Shown here: in pieces, positions 6,363 to 15,291 of the stretch | Layout: each line of letters opens with the position of its first letter | Numbering within the stretch: the stretch's first letter is position 1 | Source of the DNA: Alphaproteobacteria bacterium UBA2723 | GTDB taxonomy: Bacteria; Pseudomonadota; Alphaproteobacteria; RF32; CAG-239 | Length of the DNA: 21,727 bases | Direction: 5' to 3' | Assembly: GCA_002353835.1 (NCBI GenBank) | Contig: DEKL01000053.1 | Coordinates: 1 to 21,727, forward strand | Notes under the pieces: model-generated | The model's input: only the letters and a program-made list of their open reading frames with translations | Databases searched by the model: none | What the model was told of the DNA's origin: nothing | Translations under genes and position numbers: made by a program

Positions 6363-7316
6363 ATGAAGAAGAACATTTTATTATCGTTTTGTTTATTATG
6401 CGCAAGTAGCATTTCTGCTTGCAGCAGTGTTTCCGATGAAACGACATATATTCCGGTTGAAGAAGATACACAAGTCATTGATACGACTGTTAAGCCTAAT
6501 GACAAGTGCGGTGTTGACGGTATCGGTTGCAATGATACAGCTTTAATTAACTACACCAAAACAGAGGCTGACTATCGTGCTTATGGTGAGCGCACCAAAA
6601 GAGATCATTTGTACACGCAGGCTTCTGCCGGTAACAACATAACCGCAACCGTTCGCCCGGGTATTGAAGAGGATATTGTTACTGAATATGAGGAAGATTC
6701 TTATGCCGAAGACGAGAATTTTTCACCAAACGGTGATTTATTTATGCAAACGGCCGCTAATGATATAACTCCGCAAAATACAGGATCAACAAGTCCGATA
6801 TATCCAGACCAGGTTGGGCACAATGGTAATATAGAAATGTACAGCTACCCGGGTTATGAAATTACCTGTCAGGGTGATTGCAGCGGCTTTGCCATGGATG
6901 ACAGTTCCATTACGTCAGAATTTACTGAGGAATCATTTGACATTAACGACTATGTTAAAACAAATGGTGGTGATGAAGATATTCAATTCTACGAAGTTGG
7001 CGAGAAGAAAGACGGCGAACCGGAGGCTGAAATTGAGATTACAGATAGCACCATTACGACTTGGGAAGCAAAAGAAGGCGACAATCTACGCGAATTACTT
7101 ACCAAATGGAGCAATCAAGCCGGATGGAAGCTTTTATGGAATACGAATCGTAATTACAATTTAAGTGCCGGTGTTATGTTCAAGGGCAAATTTACAGATG
7201 TCAGCTCTGCACTTATTCGCGCTTTTGCACGTGCAAGACCTGCACCAATTGCCACTTATTACAAAGGAAACCGTGTCATAGTTGTTGAAACAATGGAGAA
7301 TGAGAATGCGTACTAG
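6363..7316 (+). CDS. pilL: PilL/TcpQ-like pilus lipoprotein
   Basis: A 317-aa protein counted from ATG 6363; ATG 6351 and GTG 6333 are in-frame alternatives and ribosome binding sites are weak for all. The N-terminus is a lipoprotein signal: MKKN, a hydrophobic stretch, then ISAC as lipobox. The middle is acidic and low in complexity. The last 80 residues match the TcpQ/PilL C-terminal domain: TWEAKEGDNL, LLTKWSNQAGWKLLW, then FKGKFTDVSSAL, a cell-wall- and secretin-associated domain. In TCP and R64 pili this protein cooperates with the secretin in the outer membrane. It overlaps pilN by 11 nt. Function is well supported by the domain and neighbours; the long variable middle is unexplained. 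Confidence 0.8.
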   Translation: MKKNILLSFCLLCASSISACSSVSDETTYIPVEEDTQVIDTTVKPNDKCGVDGIGCNDTALINYTKTEADYRAYGERTKRDHLYTQASAGNNITATVRPGIEEDIVTEYEEDSYAEDENFSPNGDLFMQTAANDITPQNTGSTSPIYPDQVGHNGNIEMYSYPGYEITCQGDCSGFAMDDSSITSEFTEESFDINDYVKTNGGDEDIQFYEVGEKKDGEPEAEIEITDSTITTWEAKEGDNLRELLTKWSNQAGWKLLWNTNRNYNLSAGVMFKGKFTDVSSALIRAFARARPAPIATYYKGNRVIVVETMENENAY

Positions 7317-8901
7317 TAAATATTTTGTTGGTTTTGCCGGATTACTTTTATTAGGCGTAGCCTCCTGTTCATTACCGACAGATTTTGATGCGGCAATAGA
7401 GCGTGATGTAGATGCAACCATTCGCTACAAGGAAGATGCAAAAGCTCCTACCACTCCGGCTGATACGGATGTTATTCGTGTTAAAGATGATATTTGGCTT
7501 GGTGATGTCAGCGAAATTGAATATGAAGGCGACAAGCCGTTACCTAGTTATCTGGAAACAGCAGATGGTGTTACTTTAGTTAGTAACAGACCTATTACGC
7601 TTTATGAAATCAGCAATATGATTAGCCAGATTACATCTATTAAAACCCGTTTTGCACCGCAAATTGAAAGCGTAGCAAAAGCAGCAGCAGACAGAAATGC
7701 TCCAGCCGTCAACAAAGTGGGTTCAAAGTGGTCTGACACATCAAGAATGCTTGTTTCTTATAAAGGTTCTTTGAGCGGTTTACTTGATGAGGTTTGCTCA
7801 TACTTTGGCGTATGGTGGAAGTATGAAGGTGGCGAGATATACATTTACAGATATACAACCAAGACCTTTACTTTATATAGCTTACCGACAAAGCCATCTA
7901 TGACTTCAAGCGTCGGTTCTCCGACCGGTGGCGGTACGATTACCAGCGGTGTATCTAACATTGACTTGTGGCAAAACATTGTTGCAGCTGTTAAATCCAT
8001 GTTAGGTCAAGGGTCATCAATTGTTACCGATTCAATGAACGGAACATTGACTGTTACGGCTACGCCGACAGAAATTAAGAAAGTTGCTAAGTTTATACAT
8101 GAACAAAATGTTCGTTTAGCCCGTCAGGTTGCTATCAGTGTTAAAGTTTTACAGGTAGAAGTTGATGAAGAACATGGTTTCGGCTTTAGTTTGTCAGCTG
8201 CATTTAAGGACAGAACAGAACGTGGCGGAAATATTACATTTAAGGACTTTACCGGACCTAAAAACTTGAAAGACGGTTCTTATAACAGCTCTTTGTCTAT
8301 GGGTATTCTCAGCGGTGATATTACGGCAGATGCGGCTGTCAGAGCACTCGCTACACAAGGTAGCACGTCTTTGGTTACCAGTGGTACGGTTACGACAATG
8401 AATAACAAGCCGGCACCTATTCAAGTTGTTAACAAGCAAAACTATATTTCCGAAATTACCAAAACAAACAGTGGTTCTACCGGTGATAATTACGATATTT
8501 CCGTCGAAACAGATGAAATTCAGACCGGTTTTGTTCTAGACGTTTTGCCAAGAATTATGGACCATGGTCGTTTGTTGATGTTATTCAGTTTGAGTTTGTC
8601 TGACTTGATTTCCTTAGATACGGTTGTTGTTGATGAAAAAGCGGGAAGCTATTTGCAAAATCCGAATATTACAACTCGTGGTTTCTCGCAAGAAATCAGT
8701 TTGAAATCGGGTGAAACATTGGCTCTTTCCGGATTTGAACGTGTTGATACAAACATGAACAAAGAGGGCTTGGGTGCCGTCAACAATAACATCTTAGGCG
8801 GATACCAGGAAGTATCTAAGAAGAGAACAATTCTTGTTATTTTGTTAACACCGGTTGTCTTGGAATCTCCTTTACTTCCGGAATCTCGTATGAAATTTTA
8901 A
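7306..8901 (+). CDS. pilN: Type IVb pilus secretin lipoprotein PilN
   Basis: A 531-aa protein counted from ATG 7306, chosen because GGAG lies seven bases upstream. In-frame ATG 7300 is possible. The signal peptide ends in a lipobox GVASC, with the lipidated Cys at about residue 21. The N-terminal third carries ring-building domains. A Gly/Ser/Thr-rich stretch near residue 205 precedes an N1-like repeat (SIVTDSMNGTLTVTATP), then the C-terminal secretin domain: RQVAISVKVLQVEVDEEHG, LKSGETLALSGF and a closing TILVILLTPVVLE. This protein forms the outer-membrane channel through which the pilus passes. The PilN/BfpB/TcpC group of lipoprotein secretins fits both length and context between PilL and PilO. 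Confidence 0.92.
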   Translation: MRTSKYFVGFAGLLLLGVASCSLPTDFDAAIERDVDATIRYKEDAKAPTTPADTDVIRVKDDIWLGDVSEIEYEGDKPLPSYLETADGVTLVSNRPITLYEISNMISQITSIKTRFAPQIESVAKAAADRNAPAVNKVGSKWSDTSRMLVSYKGSLSGLLDEVCSYFGVWWKYEGGEIYIYRYTTKTFTLYSLPTKPSMTSSVGSPTGGGTITSGVSNIDLWQNIVAAVKSMLGQGSSIVTDSMNGTLTVTATPTEIKKVAKFIHEQNVRLARQVAISVKVLQVEVDEEHGFGFSLSAAFKDRTERGGNITFKDFTGPKNLKDGSYNSSLSMGILSGDITADAAVRALATQGSTSLVTSGTVTTMNNKPAPIQVVNKQNYISEITKTNSGSTGDNYDISVETDEIQTGFVLDVLPRIMDHGRLLMLFSLSLSDLISLDTVVVDEKAGSYLQNPNITTRGFSQEISLKSGETLALSGFERVDTNMNKEGLGAVNNNILGGYQEVSKKRTILVILLTPVVLESPLLPESRMKF

Positions 8902-8920
8902 TTTAGGTAAGGATTAAACC

Positions 8921-10192
8921 GTGGCCGAAGAAGAAGACAGTGCAGTAGAATTTGATTCTCTTAAAGAGAACAGCAAGGAGTGGGCGTCCAGCTTTACTGT
9001 TGACGGCGTTCAATATGCTGCAAGTGTTTTCTGGGAGAGTTTACAAAACGTTGATGCCCCTTTCCTTGATGCGAAAGAAGCTGCTGAAAATGTTATGGTC
9101 GGCGCAGATTTATTCTGCGTTAAGCACGGTAAATCTCCTCAGCTCGGTTTGGCCGCATCTTCACAAGGATTTAAGAAAGGAATGAACGTAGCGGCCGTTA
9201 CGGCTGTTACCTCCATGAGTGATGCGTCTTCTTTGCTTGCAGTATTTAAGGTAGATGCCGGTTATTGGTACTTGTGCGTCAGAAACGATGTTATCTTGTC
9301 TGATGGTGATGTATTATTCGTTAAAGAAGAGGATGCAAAAGAACAGTTTATGTCCATGCTGTCCGTTCCGGATTGGTCTAAGAAGATAGCGCCAAAGGAA
9401 TGGGGTATTGACGAAACTGAGCAAAAAGATATCTCCGAGATTTTTGCTTCCGGTTTGGATGTTAAGTTAGAAAAAATCAATGCCTTACGCGGTACAGAAC
9501 TGGCTATTGTTGTTATTTTATCCATCGCTGTCGGAGCATGGCTTATTATGTTTATATCTAAAACATTTTTCACAACCAAGCCGCAGCAAAACGTTGTTGT
9601 AGCCCGACGAGCGCAAAAGAAGGTTGTTACGGAAGTTGCAAAGGTTGTTCCGGCACCATGGGAATCTATGGTTGATCCCGTATGGATGTTAGATACTTGT
9701 CGTGAGACTATATTATCACTCGTTAATATTTCCACACCGGGGTGGCATATTAACGGTGTAACCTGTTCTCAATCTAATGCTGTTACCTCATGGAGAAGAA
9801 ATTTCGGCAGACTTTCATGGATTGAAATGTCTTTGACTTATTCCGGATTGACTTTTGCCAACAAATTTGTAGATAAGAAAGGTTCTCTTGTAACCGTATC
9901 TATTCCGTTCCAGAAAGTTAAGAGAATTAACTCCATGCCTAAAAAGACTTCAGCAGAACTGTATAATATGATTAATGACCTGTTTCAGTCGTTAAACCTT
10001 AAAATAAATTTGACCGAAGGTAAGATGAAGGCCGGAGAAAAGTCTTACTCTTTTATAAACTTTAAGATAAATTCTTTATATGACCCTGAAATTTGGAAAC
10101 CTATGTTAACCAAATTTTCAAATAACAATATTAATAATATACTTTATAATAATGGCACTTGGAATTATGAGGGGACAATTTATGTTCAGTAG
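8921..10192 (+). CDS. pilO: Type IVb pilus biogenesis protein PilO
   Basis: A 423-aa protein with a GTG start; AAGGA lies about 8 nt upstream. The N-terminal domain matches the PilO2 family of R64-like pili: VDGVQYAASVFWES near residue 28, GADLFCV near 61, LGLAAS near 75, GYWYLCVRNDVILSDGDVLF near 114-133 and the PKEWGID motif near 158. A single transmembrane helix follows at about 193-213, then a periplasmic part of about 200 residues. PilO is an inner-membrane alignment protein that links the cytoplasmic motor and platform to the secretin. Order pilN-pilO-pilP matches the R64 pil operon. Its end overlaps pilP by 11 nt. Confidence 0.88.
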   Translation: MAEEEDSAVEFDSLKENSKEWASSFTVDGVQYAASVFWESLQNVDAPFLDAKEAAENVMVGADLFCVKHGKSPQLGLAASSQGFKKGMNVAAVTAVTSMSDASSLLAVFKVDAGYWYLCVRNDVILSDGDVLFVKEEDAKEQFMSMLSVPDWSKKIAPKEWGIDETEQKDISEIFASGLDVKLEKINALRGTELAIVVILSIAVGAWLIMFISKTFFTTKPQQNVVVARRAQKKVVTEVAKVVPAPWESMVDPVWMLDTCRETILSLVNISTPGWHINGVTCSQSNAVTSWRRNFGRLSWIEMSLTYSGLTFANKFVDKKGSLVTVSIPFQKVKRINSMPKKTSAELYNMINDLFQSLNLKINLTEGKMKAGEKSYSFINFKINSLYDPEIWKPMLTKFSNNNINNILYNNGTWNYEGTIYVQ

Positions 10193-11801
10193 AAATAGAA
10201 AAAGACTTATATTATTGGCTGTTTTGAGCGTATTATCAAACGCCGGTAGTGTTTATGCGGAAGATGCAAGTGTTGCGCCGATAAGTGCATCCAGTTTGCC
10301 AATCAATGTGGCTGAACAGGGGAAGAAAGCGGAAAACACTGATACAGATAAGGTTTCCGGTGCATTAGTATCGCCTTCTCAAGCTCAGGCTGTTGCTGTT
10401 GTGAAAGAAGAATCCAAGCCCGCCCAAGTAAGCTCTGTTAATGAGGTCAAGTCTGCTGCTACAAAGCCTGTTACGACTGAGCCTGCTGCGGTTAAGGCGG
10501 CTGAGCCAAAAGAAGAAAAGAAAGTTGATGTTGCAACACCTTCTCCGGCTACTGAGTCAAGTAAAACGGATACGGTTGTAAAGCCGGAAAACAACTCTGC
10601 TGAAAATTCAAAACAACCGCAAGCAGTTTCCGCAAGTGCGAAAGGTACCGAACCTGTTTTAGGGACAAATAAAAACGATTTTGATTTTGATTTGAAAATG
10701 AAATCTATTGACAGTGTCAGCGAACAGGCTAACGCACCTAAAGGTCAAAAAGATATTTCTTCCATAAATGATGCTGATTTACCAAAGGACATTCAATACA
10801 AGGTTAATCCGATGGAAAATTTGGGTAATAGCGTTTTATCACAAATGGATAGCGACCTATTTACACAAATGTCAGAAATAGAGAAAAGCACAACTTTACT
10901 TACTTTGGAATTGCGCCGAGAGAAGATTCGTAATGAAATTGAGGCTCAAAAGGCCATTCGCCAAAAAAATGCTGATGATTTAGAAAGACAAAAAGCAGAA
11001 GCAGAATTAAAAAATTTGGAAAAAAAGAAACAAATTGAGGCGCAGGTTCTTAAGGAAAAGCAATTGCTTGTTGATAAAGAAAAACTGGTTGAGGTATTGC
11101 GCCAGCGCAAGCTTTTGAATGCTTATATGAATCAAATGCTGATTACTCAACAGGAGTGGTTGAAAGAAAAAGAAGCTTTGTATGAGCAATTGGCTGCAGC
11201 AGAGCAAGAGAAGAAAGAACTTATAGAGTTATTTAAGCAAAAGATAGGAAAGGTTCTTGAGGCTTCTGCTAAAAATATTCAAACAGCCGAAGCAGCCAAG
11301 GCAAACTTTGAGCGAATCGTAAAAGGTCTTAAGGCTCGTAATGAGCAATTGAGAAAAAGAATAGAAGCTGATGCACAAATTATTAAAAATGCTAAAAGCA
11401 GCTTGTATTTGAAATCTCAATCTATTGAGGAATTGAAAGATAAGAACGCAAGCTTGACAAATGCCGCCCGTGCAAATGCCTCAGCTGCTATTGAGGCCGC
11501 TGTATCAGAGCCTGTTGAAGAAACGGCGGAAGAAACCTTTAAGAGACTCAGTGCAGAATATGCTATCTTAGGCATTGCAGGTCACGCCGGGGTTATGTCT
11601 GTTGATGTTATAGATGCAAAAGGTGTGCCTATGTCCTTAAAAGTCGGTTCACCATTGCCAACAGGTCATGTTGTCAGTGAAATTGGTGCTGATTATGTTA
11701 AATTCAGTAGGGACGGACGTGATGATTATCTTTACGTCGGAAAGACCATTGATGGCGTTGTTCCAACTTTAGGGTTAAATACAGATAAGAAGAATAAATA
11801 A
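10182..11801 (+). CDS. pilP: Enlarged PilP with long coiled coil
   Basis: A 539-aa protein. ATG 10182 was chosen because GAGGGG lies 7-8 nt upstream and a signal peptide (ending SVYA, residue 26) follows directly. Residues 27-200 are Ala/Pro/Lys/Glu-rich linker. Residues 225-430 are a long, highly charged coiled coil (many E, K, R, Q, L heptads). Residues 455-530 form the PilP-type beta domain: ILGIAGHAGVMSVDV, VGSPLPTGHVVSEIGADYV and a final LYVGKTI. R64 PilP is only about 150 residues, so the coiled coil and linker are large additions. The family's role is periplasmic and links PilO to the secretin. The coiled coil may act as a spacer across the periplasm. No key residues appear missing from the C-terminal domain. 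Confidence 0.8.
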   Translation: MFSRNRKRLILLAVLSVLSNAGSVYAEDASVAPISASSLPINVAEQGKKAENTDTDKVSGALVSPSQAQAVAVVKEESKPAQVSSVNEVKSAATKPVTTEPAAVKAAEPKEEKKVDVATPSPATESSKTDTVVKPENNSAENSKQPQAVSASAKGTEPVLGTNKNDFDFDLKMKSIDSVSEQANAPKGQKDISSINDADLPKDIQYKVNPMENLGNSVLSQMDSDLFTQMSEIEKSTTLLTLELRREKIRNEIEAQKAIRQKNADDLERQKAEAELKNLEKKKQIEAQVLKEKQLLVDKEKLVEVLRQRKLLNAYMNQMLITQQEWLKEKEALYEQLAAAEQEKKELIELFKQKIGKVLEASAKNIQTAEAAKANFERIVKGLKARNEQLRKRIEADAQIIKNAKSSLYLKSQSIEELKDKNASLTNAARANASAAIEAAVSEPVEETAEETFKRLSAEYAILGIAGHAGVMSVDVIDAKGVPMSLKVGSPLPTGHVVSEIGADYVKFSRDGRDDYLYVGKTIDGVVPTLGLNTDKKNK

Positions 11802-11831
11802 AATCGGGTTATTTTGATGGATATCTAAGAA

Positions 11832-13487
11832 ATGGCAGAAGATGTACAAAATCAAAATATAGAGAATAAGCCTTCTACTTCAAATTTTGCTGAAGATGAA
11901 GGTGCTACTCAGACAAAAAAAGCCAGTTTGTTTGACACATTGTTTGCAAACAACAATAAGCTTTTGACCGTTAATGGTTCAGATTTTGTTATTTCTAATG
12001 AAACAAGAAGATTGTTGGCTTTATTCTCAGACGGAACATATCTTGTTTCAAAAGATAATCGTTTTGACGGTGCTGTTTATAACTTTGAAGCTAATGTTAA
12101 AAGAAGAAAAATTCCGATAAAAGCACCGACTTATGTTACCCTAAATGAAATTGCCGCAATTTATGCATATGCAGAACGTGGTGGTGGTACGGTTGATGTT
12201 TCAGCCGAAGAAGCCGAAGATATGCAGATGCAGATTGACTTTATTAATATTGTTCAACGTGCATCTCAAAAGAAGGTTTCCGACGTGCATGTTATTGTCG
12301 GTACATCTTCAACGGTTCTTTTCCGTGAAAACGGTATTATGGTAAAACAAAACGAATATGGCGGTGAATGGGGTGAAGCGTTTGTTCGTTCTGTTTTTGC
12401 ATCTGCCGATATTTCAGACTCAAACTATTCTCAAAACGAATTCCAAGGCGCTCAAAAGTTAGGTTCAACACCACTTCGTGGTTCAAACGGAAAATTGATG
12501 TTACCGCATAATGTTTTAGCTATTCGTCTTCAATTTAACCCAATTGCCTTTGGTTCTCAGTATTTGGTTATGCGTCTTTTGTACGCAGATGATAATCCGG
12601 AAGGAAGCTCCGATTTACGGGCATTAGGTTTAGGTAAATATGAGGAAGATTTATTCTACAAAATGCGGAGTATGGCGGTTGGTTTGAATGTTGTTGCCGG
12701 CCCTACCGGTTCCGGTAAATCTACAACATTACAAAGAAATATGATTAAATTGCTCCAAGAGAAAAATTATCAAATTAATATGTTAACCGTGGAAGACCCG
12801 CCGGAGTATCCTATTCCGGGTGCTCGCCAAATGCCGGTTACAAATGCTAATACAGAAGAAGAGAAAACTGAGCAATTTACAAAAGCTCTATCTGCTGCTT
12901 TACGTTCTGACCCTGACGTTATTCTCGTTGGTGAAACGCGTTCATTATCTACGGCAGAGCTAACCTTCCAAGGTGCGTTGTCCGGTCACGGTGTGTGGAC
13001 GACTTTGCACGCTAACTCAGCGCCGGCGATTATTACCCGTTTACGTGATATGGGTATTCAGCCTTATTTATTAAATGACCCGGAATTGGTTAAAGGGCTT
13101 GTATCACAACGCCTTTTCAGACTTTTGTGTCCGGCTTGTCGTCAGTCTATAAAAACTAAAGAAGGAACACCTGAGTTTGAACGCCTTAAAAACGCTTTAG
13201 GTGATTATGGTATTGAAAATGTTTATATTAGCGGTCCGGGTTGTAAGGCTTGCGGATACAAAGGGTTTAAGGGACGTATGGCTGTTGATGAAATCATTTT
13301 GCCCGATTCACGCTTCTTAAAGTTGATGATTGATAATGAAACAGCTAAAGCTATTGACTATTGGGTTAGTGAACTTAACGGACGTCCATTGAAAGATGCC
13401 GCTATTGAGCGCATGATAAAGGGACAAATAGATATGGATGAAGTTGAGCGTTGGTGTGGCTTAATTGACCAGCGTCCTGTATACTAG
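11832..13487 (+). CDS. pilQ: Type IVb pilus assembly ATPase PilQ
   Basis: A 551-aa secretion ATPase of the GspE/PilB/PilQ superfamily. Motifs in order: Asn/Asp-rich N-terminal domain; Walker A GPTGSGKST (290-298); Asp box VEDPPEY (320-326); Walker B VILVGETRS (363-371); His box HGVWTTLHANS (386-396); and two Cys pairs, CPAC (433, 436) and CKAC (471, 474), forming the zinc site of extension ATPases. The zinc site distinguishes it from PilT-type retraction ATPases such as the one at 15292-16248. It drives pilus extension from the cytoplasmic side of PilR. The ribosome binding site is weak (GGAT about 10 nt upstream), so coupling to pilP through a 30-nt gap is likely. Confidence 0.92.
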   Translation: MAEDVQNQNIENKPSTSNFAEDEGATQTKKASLFDTLFANNNKLLTVNGSDFVISNETRRLLALFSDGTYLVSKDNRFDGAVYNFEANVKRRKIPIKAPTYVTLNEIAAIYAYAERGGGTVDVSAEEAEDMQMQIDFINIVQRASQKKVSDVHVIVGTSSTVLFRENGIMVKQNEYGGEWGEAFVRSVFASADISDSNYSQNEFQGAQKLGSTPLRGSNGKLMLPHNVLAIRLQFNPIAFGSQYLVMRLLYADDNPEGSSDLRALGLGKYEEDLFYKMRSMAVGLNVVAGPTGSGKSTTLQRNMIKLLQEKNYQINMLTVEDPPEYPIPGARQMPVTNANTEEEKTEQFTKALSAALRSDPDVILVGETRSLSTAELTFQGALSGHGVWTTLHANSAPAIITRLRDMGIQPYLLNDPELVKGLVSQRLFRLLCPACRQSIKTKEGTPEFERLKNALGDYGIENVYISGPGCKACGYKGFKGRMAVDEIILPDSRFLKLMIDNETAKAIDYWVSELNGRPLKDAAIERMIKGQIDMDEVERWCGLIDQRPVY

Positions 13488-13499
13488 AGGTTAGTTTGA

Positions 13500-14621
13500 A
13501 TGGTAAAAAAGGAAGAAGATAAGTCCGGTGCATTTAATAAGGCAATGAAATCTTTAAACTCGTTAGAGGTTTCGTTTGCTAAGTTTCGTGTCGGAATGTC
13601 TAGTAAATCACGCTTAAAAGTATATAAAAAACTTGCTTCTTTGCTGAGAAACAGATTTTCTTTAATGAATTCCCTTGATATTTTATATGACAGTGTGACG
13701 GATAACGGCAAACACCCTAATGAGCCTATGGCTATTGCAATTGCTTCGTGGGGTAAATCTTTACAAAACGGTTATGCTTTTTCCGATGCCTTAAAGGGAT
13801 GGGCTCCGAGCCGAGAAAGATTGATGCTTTCCGTTGGTGATATGTCAGACTTGGAAAGTGCTTTGTTAAACTTAATCCGTGTGGCAGAAGGCACTTCTAA
13901 AATGCTTAAACCGATTATCGGCGCTATTGCTTACCCTTCTTTCTTGTTATTAATGTCTGTTTTGGTTATTTATGCTATCGGTGCCTATATGGTACCGCCG
14001 ATGGAAGAAGCAGCGCCTAATGCCCGTTGGTCGGGAACGGCTAAAAATTTGGTTGATATTTCTCACTGGATACAAAAAAATTGGCTTTTAGCTTTTTCGT
14101 TCTTCCCTGCCGTATTTTTAGTTATTTACGCAACAATCGGTATTTGGACGGGACCGACACGTAAAGTTATTGATGATTGCCCGCCGTGGTCTTTGTATAA
14201 AATGTTTATGGGTATTACATGGTTACTTTCTTTATCTGCTCTTATCAAAGGCGGTGTGCCGATTTCTGTTGCCATGACGTCTTTACGTAAGGATTCAAAC
14301 CGCTATCTGCGTGAGAGAATTGACAGAGCCATGGATTATATTAAAAACGGTGATAACTTAGGACAAGCTCTCTCTAAATCCAAATTAAATTTTCCGGATA
14401 AAGAGATTGTGGCCGATTTGCGTATTTATGCAGAACTTGATAATTTTGAAGACGCATTGGACAAACTTGCAAATGACTGGTTGGATGAATCTGCCGAAGC
14501 AGTGGAAGCAAAGGCTTCTATTTTAAACATGGTTGCCATGTTTGCCATCTCCGGTATTATTGCGTGGGCTGTTTTCGGTGTGTTTGAAATGCAAGATCAA
14601 ATTACCAGTGCAATGGGTTAG
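13500..14621 (+). CDS. pilR: Type IVb pilus platform protein PilR
   Basis: A 373-aa GspF/PilC/PilR-family inner-membrane protein. Two cytoplasmic helical-bundle T2SSF domains are each followed by transmembrane segments: about 140-165 (IIGAIAYPSFLLL...), 195-215, and 343-363 near the C-terminus. The second domain contains GGVPISVAMTSL and NGDNLGQAL, typical of these domains. The protein forms the platform that the PilQ ATPase rotates or pushes to add or remove pilins. GAGG lies upstream of ATG 13500, and the gene begins 12 nt after pilQ, keeping the pilQ-pilR order of R64. Confidence 0.9.
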   Translation: MVKKEEDKSGAFNKAMKSLNSLEVSFAKFRVGMSSKSRLKVYKKLASLLRNRFSLMNSLDILYDSVTDNGKHPNEPMAIAIASWGKSLQNGYAFSDALKGWAPSRERLMLSVGDMSDLESALLNLIRVAEGTSKMLKPIIGAIAYPSFLLLMSVLVIYAIGAYMVPPMEEAAPNARWSGTAKNLVDISHWIQKNWLLAFSFFPAVFLVIYATIGIWTGPTRKVIDDCPPWSLYKMFMGITWLLSLSALIKGGVPISVAMTSLRKDSNRYLRERIDRAMDYIKNGDNLGQALSKSKLNFPDKEIVADLRIYAELDNFEDALDKLANDWLDESAEAVEAKASILNMVAMFAISGIIAWAVFGVFEMQDQITSAMG

Positions 14622-14632
14622 GAATAGTTAAA

Positions 14633-15289
14633 TTGAACGAAAGTAGAAAAATTTCAGAAATACTGTCACTAATTCTGCAGAAAATTTTATCTGCATTAAA
14701 TTGGCTTAATGCTGAATGCTCTTTACTTGTTTCAATTGCACGTTCTGCCTGCATTAAGTATAAACAAATTGTTTTAAAAACGTTAGTGCCTTTATTTATT
14801 ATAATGATAGGCTACGTTTCTTGCACCATGAGCCAAAGGCAAATATCTAGAAATGTTCAAGATATTTTTGCAATTTCTGATGAGATTCGTGCTTTTTATA
14901 CAAATAAACCGGATTATTGGGGGTTAAACTCAGAATTTGCCATTAAGAACAAAATTGTTCCGAATGAATTTGTGAAAGATAATAAGATTCTCTTAAGTAA
15001 CGGTTTGGAAATTTTAATTGGCAACGGTGCCGACGGCGATACGATTATGCCTTTATCACAAAGTTTTGATATTGTTTTGTCGCAATTGAATAAAGCTCAA
15101 TGCATTTCGTATGCGGAGATGCCGTTAAAACAAGATAATCTTTTAAAGCTACTTAGTATTCGTATTATAAATGCGTCCGGAGATTATCTCTTTGAATGGG
15201 GGGGGCAAAAAAAATTACCCGTTCAGAAATATACAACAAAGAACCTCTGTGCCGATAATAAAAACACTATTATCTGGTCAGTAAAATAA
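14633..15289 (+). CDS. PilS-like type IVb pilin-fold protein without a visible prepilin cleavage site
   Basis: A 218-aa protein with a TTG start; AGGA lies 9 nt upstream. Residues 1-48 are helical and cytoplasmic. One transmembrane helix (50-65) is followed by ISRNVQDIFAISDEIRAFY, GLNSEFAIKNKIVPNEF and a Gly-rich segment. This order resembles the N-terminal half and globular start of PilS-type pilins. Cys157 and Cys206 could form the C-terminal disulfide loop of type IVb pilins. However, the short leader ending in Gly, the +1 Trp/Phe/Met and Glu+5 are all missing. It sits where pilS lies in R64. It may be an uncleaved, pilin-like platform or minor component rather than the major pilin. A G8-C-A8 run (15198-15214) lies near the C-terminus. 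Confidence 0.65.
   Translation: MNESRKISEILSLILQKILSALNWLNAECSLLVSIARSACIKYKQIVLKTLVPLFIIMIGYVSCTMSQRQISRNVQDIFAISDEIRAFYTNKPDYWGLNSEFAIKNKIVPNEFVKDNKILLSNGLEILIGNGADGDTIMPLSQSFDIVLSQLNKAQCISYAEMPLKQDNLLKLLSIRIINASGDYLFEWGGQKKLPVQKYTTKNLCADNKNTIIWSVK
15198..15214 (+). repeat. G8-C-A8 homopolymer pair in the PilS-like gene
   Basis: Eight Gs (15198-15205), one C and eight As (15207-15214) lie at codons for WGGQKK. Long G runs are rare in such AT-rich DNA. Gain or loss of one G would replace the last 25 or so residues, including the region around Cys206. Confidence 0.7.
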
Positions 15290-15291
15290 AC

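Noticed and set aside
9262..9735. Minus-strand ORF of 157 aa inside pilO
   Set aside because: It is a shadow frame inside a well-supported PilO gene, with no family motif.
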